6,383 bases of DNA from CAYLHQ01 sp964628935 (GCA_964628935.1 CAZVOE010000173.1:1-6383), one strand, 5' to 3'. Counted from the first letter of the stretch, positions 1 through 6,383 are shown. Translations and numbers: made by a program. The notes: generated by a model not told the origin, from the sequence alone.

Positions 1-1135
1 CTCCGTACGGAAGACGAACCGCCTCGTGGTCGTGATCGAGAAGGCGCCGCGCGAGCCACAGCCGCCGGCTCGGAGAGACCTCGAGCGTTCGGTCCTCCAC
101 GGCTCGGAGCGCCCGCTCGAAGTACTCGGCCCCGGCGGTGAAGGTGCAGGCGCCGTGGAGGAGCCCGCGGATCGGGCGCCATTCGAGGCGCCACGGGGAC
201 CAGAAGCGGGGCTCTTCCCCGTCGGGCCCGCGCGGGACCACGAGGGGGCGGAGGGTTTCGATCGTGTGCACCCGCACGTGGACCGTCTCGTGGAGGAGGT
301 CCTCGGCGAGGCGGAGGAGCGGCGCGCTCCGCACGTGGATGTAGAGGATCCCCGGGCGGCGCAGGGAGGAATACGACACGGTCGCCCGGTCGGTGACCGG
401 GACGACGCGCCAGGCGAGCGCGCGAACCTCTTCGGCCGCTTCGGGCCACACGCGGTCGAGGAGGTCGAGAGCGCGCGCGACGCGCGCGTCGAACCCTCGA
501 TCGCGCTTCCCGACGGCGACCCGACTCCCCTTCGCGAGGAGGACCGCCCCGGTGGACGGCCCGGCGTCCACGACCGGGAACGCGTCGCTCCGGCCGAGGA
601 CGAGCGTCCCCCCGGGCGTCCCCTGGAAGCGCACCGCGGCCGCCGGGATCTCGAGCTCGTTCGCGGGCCTCCCGAGGTCCACGTCGGGGGCGAAGGAGAC
701 GCGGGCCGCGCGGGGGCGTCGCCCCGGTTCGAGCCAGGGAAACGCGAGGAGCGGGGCCTCTTCCGCGAGGCGGCGGAGCCTCGCCTCGGCATGGGCGCGC
801 ACCTCGCGCCGGAAGCGCGGGGGGATCGACCCTGCGGGGGCGAGGTCGGCGAGAACCCCGGCGTCGGCGACGAGATCGACGAGGCGCGAGAGGGACGCCG
901 CCCGGGACGCCTCGGCGAGCGCGAGGGCCTCCTCGACCGCGAAGACGAAGCAACGCACCGGCCCCGAAGCGGCGGCCTCGGCCGGGAGCCCCCCGAGGAA
1001 TCGACGGGCGCGGACCGCCGCGGCCCCCGGACGGACGCGTCCCCACCGCGCGAGCGCACGCTCGAGACGGGCGCGCTCGAAGGCCGCGAGCCGGCGGCGT
1101 TCTCCGGCGCGGTCCGCCCCGGGAAATGGGCTCAT
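1..1135 (-). CDS. HExxH-motif protein, putative peptide beta-hydroxylase-like (3' end off window)
   Basis: I translated this frame by hand on the minus strand. It is open from ATG at 1135 to the left edge (about 378 residues) with no stop, so the C-terminus is missing. The N-terminal half is Arg/Ala/Leu-rich and looks helical, with no signal peptide, so a cytoplasmic location is likely. Residues 282-286 are HETVH (codons 292-278), within LLHETVHVRVHTIETL. About 30 residues later comes EPRFWSPWR, then RPIRGLLHGA and an aromatic/acidic stretch ending in AEYFERAL. This order (HExxH, a spacer, PWR, then RP-x-x-GLL-x-GA) matches my memory of the HEXXH-motif domain (TIGR04267), now named aKG-HExxH-type peptide beta-hydroxylase and found in RiPP pathways such as those with FxsB-type proteins. 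The enzyme assignment is inference; a zinc metallopeptidase is the main alternative. An in-frame GTG at 1165 is an alternative start. Only a weak GGAAAA precedes the ATG. No precursor peptide is visible in the window. Confidence 0.6.
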   Translation of the reverse strand, partial: MSPFPGADRAGERRRLAAFERARLERALARWGRVRPGAAAVRARRFLGGLPAEAAASGPVRCFVFAVEEALALAEASRAASLSRLVDLVADAGVLADLAPAGSIPPRFRREVRAHAEARLRRLAEEAPLLAFPWLEPGRRPRAARVSFAPDVDLGRPANELEIPAAAVRFQGTPGGTLVLGRSDAFPVVDAGPSTGAVLLAKGSRVAVGKRDRGFDARVARALDLLDRVWPEAAEEVRALAWRVVPVTDRATVSYSSLRRPGILYIHVRSAPLLRLAEDLLHETVHVRVHTIETLRPLVVPRGPDGEEPRFWSPWRLEWRPIRGLLHGACTFTAGAEYFERALRAVEDRTLEVSPSRRLWLARRLLDHDHEAVRLPYG

Positions 1136-1284
1136 CGCATTTTCCGGGCGTTCCGGGATGTTCACGCCGCCACTCTATCCGAGCGCCGTTCCGCTTGACA
1201 TTTCTCAAGCCGAGCCCCTTCCGGCGCCGTTCGATTCTTCGTACATTCCGCGCGATGTGGTGTCCGCACTCCCGGGGGGGTTCC
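1136..1284. promoter_or_regulatory. Divergent intergenic region, presumed to hold both promoters
   Basis: About 150 bases separate the start of the minus-strand HExxH-type gene from the start of the plus-strand propeller gene, so promoters for both should lie here. A perfect TTGACA occurs at 1195-1200 on the plus strand, but no convincing -10 hexamer follows at 16-18 bases. Two direct copies of GCGCCGTTC (1183-1191 and 1224-1232) lie 41 bases apart on either side of it. A shorter direct repeat, TTCCGGG, occurs at 1142-1148 and 1151-1157. A G7 run (1274-1280) sits four bases before the propeller gene's ATG, where a ribosome binding site is expected. None of these sites is proven; in DNA this GC-rich, short repeats can arise by chance. 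Confidence 0.3.
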
Positions 1285-3601
1285 ATGCGCTCTCGTAGAC
1301 CGTGCCTCGTGGCGCTCGTGTCGATCGTTCTGGNNNNNNNNNNCGGCCGCATCGGCGGCCGAGGTCCCCTCGGGGTTCCGGCTCGAGCCGGTCGTGGGCG
1401 GCCTGACGGAGCCCTCGTCCCTCGCCGGGGCGTCCGACGGGCGGATCCTGATCACCGAACGGACGACGGGGAACGTCCGCCTCCTCCAAAACGGCGAGCT
1501 TCTCGCCACGCCGGTCTGCACGGTGGCGGTGCAGGCGACGGGCGAGGGGGGGCTTCTCGGCGTCGCCGTCCATCCGAACTTCGCCGCGAACGGTTGGTTC
1601 TACCTCTACTACACGTCCTCGGGCGGGCAGAACAAGGTCACGCGCTACACCCTTCTCGGAACCTCGTGCACCGGCGCCTCCGACCTGCTCTCGCTCGGAG
1701 CGGGCGCGTCGTTCCTGCGGAACGGGGGAGGGATCGCGTTCGGCCCCGACGGGAAGCTCTACGTGGCGACGGGCGACTTCGAGAACGGCCCCGACGCGCA
1801 GAACGACCTCTCGTTCGCCGGCAAGATCCTCCGGCTGAACGACGACGGATCCGTCCCCGCGGACAACCCGACGCCGGGGAGTCTCGTGTTCGCGAAGGGC
1901 GTGCGCGACGGCCGCGGCCTCGCGGTCGGAGCGGCCGGAAACGTGTACGCGACCGACGCGGGCTCGAACGTCGGGGGGGTGTACGACGAGTTGAACCCGG
2001 TCCCCGCGGGCGGGAACCTCGGCTGGGATGCCGCGACCGGGGACTCGAACGGCGTCTACGACGATCCGCTGACCGAGTGGTCGCCGGTGATCGGCGTCCG
2101 CGGCCTCGACGCGTACGGGTCGGCGGTTTTCCCCGACGCGGCCTCGGACGGCATCGACAACGACCACGACCGCTTCGGCGCCGACCGAAACCCCGGGGTG
2201 AGCCGCGCCGACGACGACGGGAACGGCACCTGCGTCGGTTCGAACAACAACGAGCTTTTCTGCACGAGCAACGCGAACTGTCCCCCCCGCGTGAACATCT
2301 TCACGGAGGCCGCGTTTTGCGAGTTCCGCGACGAAGAGGACGAGTACTGCCCCTCCGGAAGCGCGTTCGGAGACGACGGCTGCGGCGCCGCCGGCATCCA
2401 GGGCGTCGACGAGGCCGACGAGTCGTTCGTGAACAGCCTCTTCTTCGCGGCCGCCGACGCGTCCTCGATTTACCGGGCCGTGCTCGAACCCGGCGCCCTG
2501 GACCAGCTCCGACAGGCGGAGAAGTTCGTCGACTCGACGTTCCTCCCGAATTGCCCGACCGGCTGGACGGACACGATGGCCGGCCGCGACGGGTTCCTGT
2601 ACGCCCTCGCGACGAACGGCGGCGGCGGGAACGGCGCCCTGTACCGCGTCGTGCACGACGCCGCTCCCGGTCCGCGCGAGGTCTCGAAGCCGGGAAGCCA
2701 CTTCCCGCTCCGCGTGGAGCGGGGGGGAAGCCCGAACGAGGTGCAGGTCTTCTGGGAAGACCTCCGGGCCGATTCGAGCCAGCCGCGGGACGACGGGAAC
2801 GCCGATCCGGCGCTCCGGCAGCCGCTCCAGCCCGTCCGCGAGTACACCGTGTGGCAGGGAACTCTCGGCTCCTTCGCGTCCCACGCCCCCGTTTCCGGCC
2901 TCGGCAACACCGCCGGCACGCCCGTCAACGACGCCGTCCGGAAGGCGACCGTCAACGCCGGCGCGGGGAACTACTACTTCCTGGTTTCCGGACGGAGCGC
3001 GAACCTCGAGGGAACGCTCGGGACGCGCAGCGACGGGACGCCGAGGCTCGGCTACGCCGTGACGAATCTCTGCGACACGATCGGCTATCACTCCTCGGCG
3101 AACTCGTACGCCCTGTGGCTCTGCGGCCAGGACTTCACGCTCCGCGACGAGCACGGCGAGACCCACTCCCTCTACGAGTTCCGGGGACAGGTCGTGATGC
3201 TCGACCTCTCCGCGATCTGGTGCCCGCCCTGCCGCTCCGAGGCCGACGCGCTCGAGAACGTCCACCAGCAGTACAAGGACCGGGGGGTGCGTTTCCTCAC
3301 GGTCCTCATGGACGAGGACAACCAGCTCGTCGACTTCGGCGGCCGTCCGAACCCGGCCGAGTGCCGCAACTGGGGAGACCGCTCCGGCTCGATCCCGGAC
3401 CACACCTTCCCCTGCTGGATCGACCCGAACGACGGCTCGAAGGACGCCTGGCCGAAGTACAACAAGTTCAGCGCGCTCCCGACGAACGTGATCCTCGACC
3501 AAGGCCTCCGGGTGATCTACTCCGGCGCCGGGTACGACGAGGCGACGATCAAGAACAAGCTCGACCGGCTCGTCGGCACGGTCGACTCGTGCGTGCAGTA
3601 G
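1285..3601 (+). CDS. Exported PQQ-dependent sugar dehydrogenase-type propeller fused to a TlpA-like thioredoxin domain
   Basis: ATG at 1285 opens MRSRRPCLVALVSIVL, a signal-peptide n- and h-region. After the N gap the frame resumes as AASAAEVPSGF, giving a likely cleavage after ASA. If the gap is 9 bases the protein is about 771 residues. Residues ~30-285 match the glucose/sorbosone dehydrogenase propeller (COG2133 type): ILITERTTG, GEGGLLGVAVHPNF, GGGIAFGPDGKLYVATGD and DELNPVPAGGNLGWD. The usual catalytic His before the GG is Arg (codon 1718-1720), and the usual RN pair is RD (1904-1909), so dehydrogenase activity is doubtful. Residues ~287-371 are an inserted Cys/Asp-rich segment starting SDGIDNDHD. 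Residues ~467-590 look fibronectin-like. The C-terminal ~165 residues are a TlpA/redoxin domain with FTLRDEHG, WCPPC (Cys codons 3221 and 3230) and a cis-Pro in LPTNVILD (3479). It should act in the periplasm or on the outer surface. It appears to lead an operon with the receptor gene, 23 bases downstream. Confidence 0.85.
1334..1343. other. Assembly gap (10 N) inside the propeller gene's signal peptide
   Basis: Ten Ns interrupt the signal-peptide coding region. Upstream, the reading frame is that of ATG 1285; downstream, the conserved propeller protein is read in the next frame over. Both halves make biological sense (a hydrophobic core before, an AASA-AEV cleavage site after). The Ns are therefore a placeholder, and the true gap length should be a multiple of three, 9 being the nearest value. 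The break is an assembly artefact, not a pseudogene. Confidence 0.9.
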
Positions 3602-3611
3602 ACGGGAAGCC

Positions 3612-3617
3612 GGAGGG
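3612..3617 (+). promoter_or_regulatory. Shine-Dalgarno site that decides the receptor start
   Basis: GGAGGG lies seven bases before ATG 3625 and ten before ATG 3628, in the short gap after the propeller gene's stop (3599-3601). This strong, well-placed site argues that translation of the receptor begins at these ATGs, although they are one frame away from the receptor body. The only starts inside the receptor's own frame are weak CTG/TTG codons at 3662-3670, which lack such a site. The site supports a one-base error or shift between 3628 and 3668. Confidence 0.7.
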
Positions 3618-3624
3618 CGGCGTC

Positions 3625-5650
3625 ATGATGCGATCGCTCGCGGCGGGGGGCCGCCGCCGCGCTGCTCTTGGCGGCGCCCGTCCGCGCCGAGGAGGAGAAG
3701 TCGTCGAGCCGCCTCGAGGAGGATTCGGGCGTCGCGCTGCAGACCGTCTGCACGAACTGCAACAACGCCGACCTCACCGTCGGAGGGCTCGGGAACGACT
3801 ACGTCCCGATCCTCTGCGACGGCCTCGCGATCCCCCCCGGGCTCGGGCAGATCTACCTCCTGTCGGTCATGCCGCAGAGCCTGGTCGACAAGGTCACGGT
3901 CCGGCGAGGCGCCGGCGACGCCTCCCTCGAAGGGGCCGCGATCGGCGGAGGGATCGAGATCGAGCGCCACCGCCCCGAGGAGAAGGTCCAGTCGAACGTC
4001 TCGGCGGACGTGGGGAGCTTCGGCTGGAACGGGCAGCGGCTCGACGCCCGCGGGCGACACGGGTGGTTCGGTGCCTCGCTCGTCGCCACCCGCGCCGAGT
4101 CGGACGCGATCAACGCGAACGAGGACGCCCCCGGAGGCTACGAGAATTGGGACCTCGCGCAGTTCGAACGGACGACGTGGGAGGCCCGTTTCGACCTGCA
4201 ACCGAGCCGGAACCACTCGATCCGGCTCGGCGCCTCCGGGTACGACGAGTCGCAGGAGAACGGCCGCGCCGCCTACGACCGACCGACCTCCGACGCCGTC
4301 GGGGCCGCCGTGTACAACCTGGAAAACGTCGATCTCGACCGGGAGCAGTACGATCTCCTCTACGAAGGCCGCTTCCCCGACGGCTCCCGGATGGAAGCGG
4401 GGTACTTCCGGGCCGACCGGTCCACCGACATCCGGGAGACCCAGGTCCGGACCCTTCCGGAGTTCCTCCCGACCTACGGAATCACCGAGATCCAGGACAC
4501 CGCCCACGCGAGCTGGTCCCGGGCGTTCGGGCTCCACTGGAGGGCCCGCGCCGGGGCCTCGTGGTCGTCGCGGGACTCCGCGGTGATCGACGTCGTCTTC
4601 AACGCGCTGAGCGGGCTCCCCCCCGACCGCTGGTTCGACGAGGCCTTCGAGGAGACGGTCGAGGAGACGGGCCTGTGGGCCGACGTCGAGTGGTCGCCGA
4701 ACGCGACGCTCGATCTCTCCTTGGGCCTGCGTCGCGCCGACTACGCCGTCACGGACGAGGAATCCCGTCCGGCCTGGGTGGGCATCCCCCTCCCCGAGGG
4801 GGACCGGATCCTCCCGCGCGCCGCGCTCTCCTGGAAACCGACCCCCGCGTGGACGCTCCGCGCGACGGCCGGCGCCGGGTACCGGCCGCCCCCGCCCACC
4901 TACGCCGAGGTTTGCTGCGGCCGGCGCTACCGGAACAACCGCGGGGTGGCGATGGAGTCCTCCCGCGCCTATGGGCTCGAGGCGACCTGGCAGCCGGGCC
5001 CGAAGGTGCGGCTGAACGCGGGCGCCTTCCTCACCGACTTCGACGACCTCGTGGTCAAGATCGCGACGTTGACCTTCGAGTACCGGCCGACGTATCAGAA
5101 CGCGAGCGCCCCCGAGGCGCGATTCGCGAACCTCTCCTTCGAAGGCCGCTGGGAAGCGGCGCGCTGGGTCACGTTGCGGGGCTCGTTCTCCTGGCTCTCC
5201 GCGGAAAACCGCTCGGACAACGATCGCGTGGCGGCCCTGATCGACTTCTTCGGAACCCCGGTCTCGCGCGATTACCCGATGGCGAGGATCCCCTACCGCG
5301 CGGAGCGGAACGCCGCGCTCGGGGCCGACTTCCGGATCCCGTCGGGGACGACCGTTTCCGTCTCCGCCCAGTACACGGGCCCGATGTTCCTCCAGACGTT
5401 CGATCGCGACAACCCGGTGATCGAGCCGGGCTACTTCTCCGAAACGCAGGACTACCTCGTCGAGACCGAGGGGTTCACCCTCGTGAACCTCCGCGTCGAG
5501 CAGCGGCTTCCCAAGGGAGTCTCGCTCTACGCGGGAGTCGACAACGTCTCCGACGAGTTCCAGTCCGACCTCGGCGACCCGCGGTTCGATTACAACTGGG
5601 GCGCGCTGCGCGGGCGCTACGTCTACGGCGGGATCGGCTGGGGGAAATAG
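3625..5650 (+). CDS. TonB-dependent outer-membrane receptor, with frame break in signal peptide
   Basis: The main frame is open from about 3629 to TAG 5648-5650. Removing one G from the G6 run at 3645-3650 joins it to ATG 3625 and gives MMRSLAAGAAAALLLAAPVR, with cleavage after VRA and about 674 residues in total. The plug domain follows (ALQTVCTNCN, ILCDGLAIPPGLGQIY, MPQSLVDKVTVRRGAG, AIGGGIEIE), then a beta-barrel of alternating aromatic strands to the C-terminus (YAGVDNVSDEF, RYVYGGIGWGK). This is the usual TonB-receptor order. Oddities: only about 20 residues separate the mature N-terminus from the VCTNCN segment, so the TonB box and first plug elements seem absent. Cysteines occur at VCTNCN (codons 3749 and 3758), ILCDG (3815) and VCCGRRYRNNRG (4913 and 4916). 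The ligand is unknown; it would be imported across the outer membrane using TonB-ExbB-ExbD energy. The upstream propeller-thioredoxin gene is probably co-transcribed. Without the frame correction the start would be TTG 3668 with a truncated signal. Confidence 0.85.
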
Positions 5651-5698
5651 GGGACTGGCACCTTTTNNNNNNNNNNGCCCCAGGCCCCGTTTTCATTT
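5650..5698 (+). terminator. Imperfect inverted repeat, candidate terminator between convergent genes
   Basis: GGGGACTGG (5650-5658, starting on the last base of the receptor stop codon) can pair with CCAGGCCCC (5680-5688) in 8 of 9 positions. The loop contains CACCTTTT, the ten-N gap and GCC. GTTTTCATTT follows, a T-rich tail suiting termination of the receptor transcript. The element overlaps the stop of the convergent thioredoxin gene (5693-5695). Because the loop includes missing sequence, its size and any further pairing are unknown. It could also be a copy of a dispersed intergenic repeat, since assemblies often break in such elements. Confidence 0.45.
5667..5676. other. Assembly gap (10 N) in the convergent intergenic region
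   Basis: Ten Ns of placeholder length lie between the receptor stop and the stop of the convergent thioredoxin gene. No coding sequence is interrupted by what is visible, but an unknown amount of DNA could be missing if the join is a scaffold link. The bases on either side form the two arms of an inverted repeat, which could itself have caused the assembly break. Confidence 0.9.
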
Positions 5699-6383
5699 CG
5701 CCCGCTCGGGGAACTCCCGCGCGAGCCTCTCCTCGGCGGCGCGCGAGAGCTCCTTCGCGCCACGGACCGCGTCGAGTTTCGCGAGGGCTTCGAGCGCGTC
5801 CCGCTGCGCCTCGCGGGTCGACCCGTCGTTCGAAAGGGCGTGGAGGACCGCCGCCCCTTCCCTTCCCTCCCCGGCGGCGACGAGAGCGGTTCCCAGGCGG
5901 AGCCGGGACGCGTCCGAGAGCATCGTCGGCGTCTCGCGGATCCGCTTCGCGGCCGCGACGAGCACGTTTCCCGCGCGGCCGCGATTCCCGAGCCCCGAGA
6001 AGTACTCTCCGACCGCGAGGAGAGTCTCCGGATCTTCCTTCCCCTCCATCCAAGCCCGGTAGGTCGGATACCCCGCCGCCGCGCGCTCGAGCGCGGGGAG
6101 GAGCGAGGCGGCATCCTGGAACCCGGTCCGCCGGCCGAGCTCCCTGCCGTCCTCGTCGAGGAAGAGGACCTCGGGGTACGCCTGCACCGCGTATCGGTCG
6201 ATGAAGATCGGCTGCGCGTCGGCGTCGACCTTGAGCGGCACGAACCCTCCCGCGGCCGCGATCACCCGGGGATCGGCGTAGGTCTCGTCGTCCATCCTCT
6301 TGCACGGGACGCACCACACGGCCCAGACGTCGACGACGACCGGGACGTGGCGCTCGGTCGCGGCGCGGAACGCGGCGTCGATG
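5693..6383 (-). CDS. Thioredoxin-domain protein with helical C-terminal region (5' end off window)
   Basis: The frame is open from the right edge (first full codon at 6382) to TGA at 5695-5693, about 229 residues, so the N-terminus is missing. The first ~100 visible residues are a thioredoxin fold. They comprise PVVVDVWAVWCVPCKRMDDE with the CxxC pair, GGFVPLKVDADAQP, and a cis-Pro in AVQAYPEVLFLDEDGREL, ending in the QDAASLLPALERA helix. This resembles the thioredoxin-like, DsbD-C-terminal or Thioredoxin_7 group. The remaining ~120 residues are Ala/Leu/Arg/Glu-rich and predicted helical, with short repeats reminiscent of TPR-like helical pairs (for example DPETLLAVGEYFSGLGNRG), possibly a partner-binding region. 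Its likely role is thiol-disulfide exchange. Whether it is periplasmic cannot be judged without the N-terminus. An internal GTG at 6319 would begin just before the CxxC motif and is not a credible start. It converges on the receptor gene, so it is a separate transcription unit. Confidence 0.82.
   Translation of the reverse strand, partial: IDAAFRAATERHVPVVVDVWAVWCVPCKRMDDETYADPRVIAAAGGFVPLKVDADAQPIFIDRYAVQAYPEVLFLDEDGRELGRRTGFQDAASLLPALERAAAGYPTYRAWMEGKEDPETLLAVGEYFSGLGNRGRAGNVLVAAAKRIRETPTMLSDASRLRLGTALVAAGEGREGAAVLHALSNDGSTREAQRDALEALAKLDAVRGAKELSRAAEERLAREFPERAK

Noticed and set aside
26..1198. Long plus-strand open frame opposite the HExxH-type gene
   Set aside because: Its translation is dominated by Arg, Pro, Glu and Gly with no recognisable motif. 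The minus strand encodes a coherent protein with an HExxH motif and conserved-looking blocks, so this is a GC-driven shadow.
1195..1223. Sigma-70-type promoter built on TTGACA at 1195-1200
   Set aside because: The -35 hexamer is perfect, but the expected -10 position about 17 bases on reads CTTCCG, with no TATAAT-like match nearby. It is not called as a promoter on its own.
1255..1287. Alternative upstream start ATG 1255 for the propeller gene
   Set aside because: It is in frame with ATG 1285 but would add MWCPHSRGGS before a normal signal peptide. ATG 1285 gives the usual basic n-region and is preceded by a G-rich stretch.
1205..3502. Long minus-strand open frame opposite the propeller-thioredoxin gene
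   Set aside because: Rich in Arg, Val, Glu and Gly without motifs. It is the antisense of a well-supported gene.
3623..4537. Minus-strand open frame opposite the receptor gene
   Set aside because: It shows antisense composition with no domain signature. The receptor on the plus strand has plug and barrel motifs throughout.
1126..6204. Very long plus-strand open frame spanning most of the window and both N gaps
   Set aside because: It is Arg/Pro-rich low-complexity translation that overlaps clearly recognisable genes in other frames. It stays open only because stop codons are rare in this GC-rich DNA.
1..6383. tRNA, rRNA, CRISPR arrays, insertion sequences or attachment sites
   Set aside because: I saw no cloverleaf-like sequence, regularly spaced repeats, transposase motifs or terminal inverted repeats. 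The only inverted repeat worth noting is at 5650-5688.

Overview
This window comes from a very GC-rich Gram-negative genome. It encodes a TonB-dependent outer-membrane receptor and two exported or periplasmic-type thioredoxin-fold proteins. Two runs of exactly ten Ns (1334-1343 and 5667-5676) mark scaffold joins of unknown length, so this is a draft assembly, probably a metagenome bin. The domain style (a PQQ-type beta-propeller carrying a Cys- and Asp-rich DGIDND-type insertion, a fibronectin-like segment and a TlpA-like domain) is typical of Acidobacteriota, Myxococcota and allied soil or sediment phyla. I cannot fix the phylum from the sequence.

Layout. (1) 1-1135, minus strand: the 5' portion of a gene that runs off the left edge. 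It is easy to miss because its stop lies outside the window and the plus strand is also open there. Its product carries an HETVH motif followed by a PWR/RPIRGLLHGA block, and resembles the HExxH-motif peptide-modifying (alpha-ketoglutarate-dependent beta-hydroxylase-like) family. (2) 1136-1284: a divergent intergenic region of about 150 bp. (3) 1285-3601, plus strand: an exported multidomain protein with a signal peptide interrupted by the first gap, a PQQ-dependent sugar-dehydrogenase-type propeller with changed catalytic residues, a Cys-rich insertion, a beta-sandwich-like region and a C-terminal TlpA/thioredoxin domain (WCPPC). (4) 3625-5650, plus strand: a TonB-dependent receptor starting 23 bases after the preceding stop, with a one-base frame break in a G6 tract inside its signal peptide and an unusually short, Cys-containing plug. 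(5) 5650-5698: an imperfect inverted repeat between convergent genes; its loop holds the second gap. (6) 5693-6383, minus strand: a thioredoxin-domain protein (WCVPC) with a helical C-terminal region, cut at its 5' end by the right edge.

How they may work together. The propeller-thioredoxin protein and the receptor look like a two-gene operon, which suggests linked extracytoplasmic redox and outer-membrane uptake functions. The convergent thioredoxin adds a second CxxC protein next door. The divergent HExxH-type gene may belong to a separate locus, possibly peptide modification, continuing to the left. Its partners are not visible.
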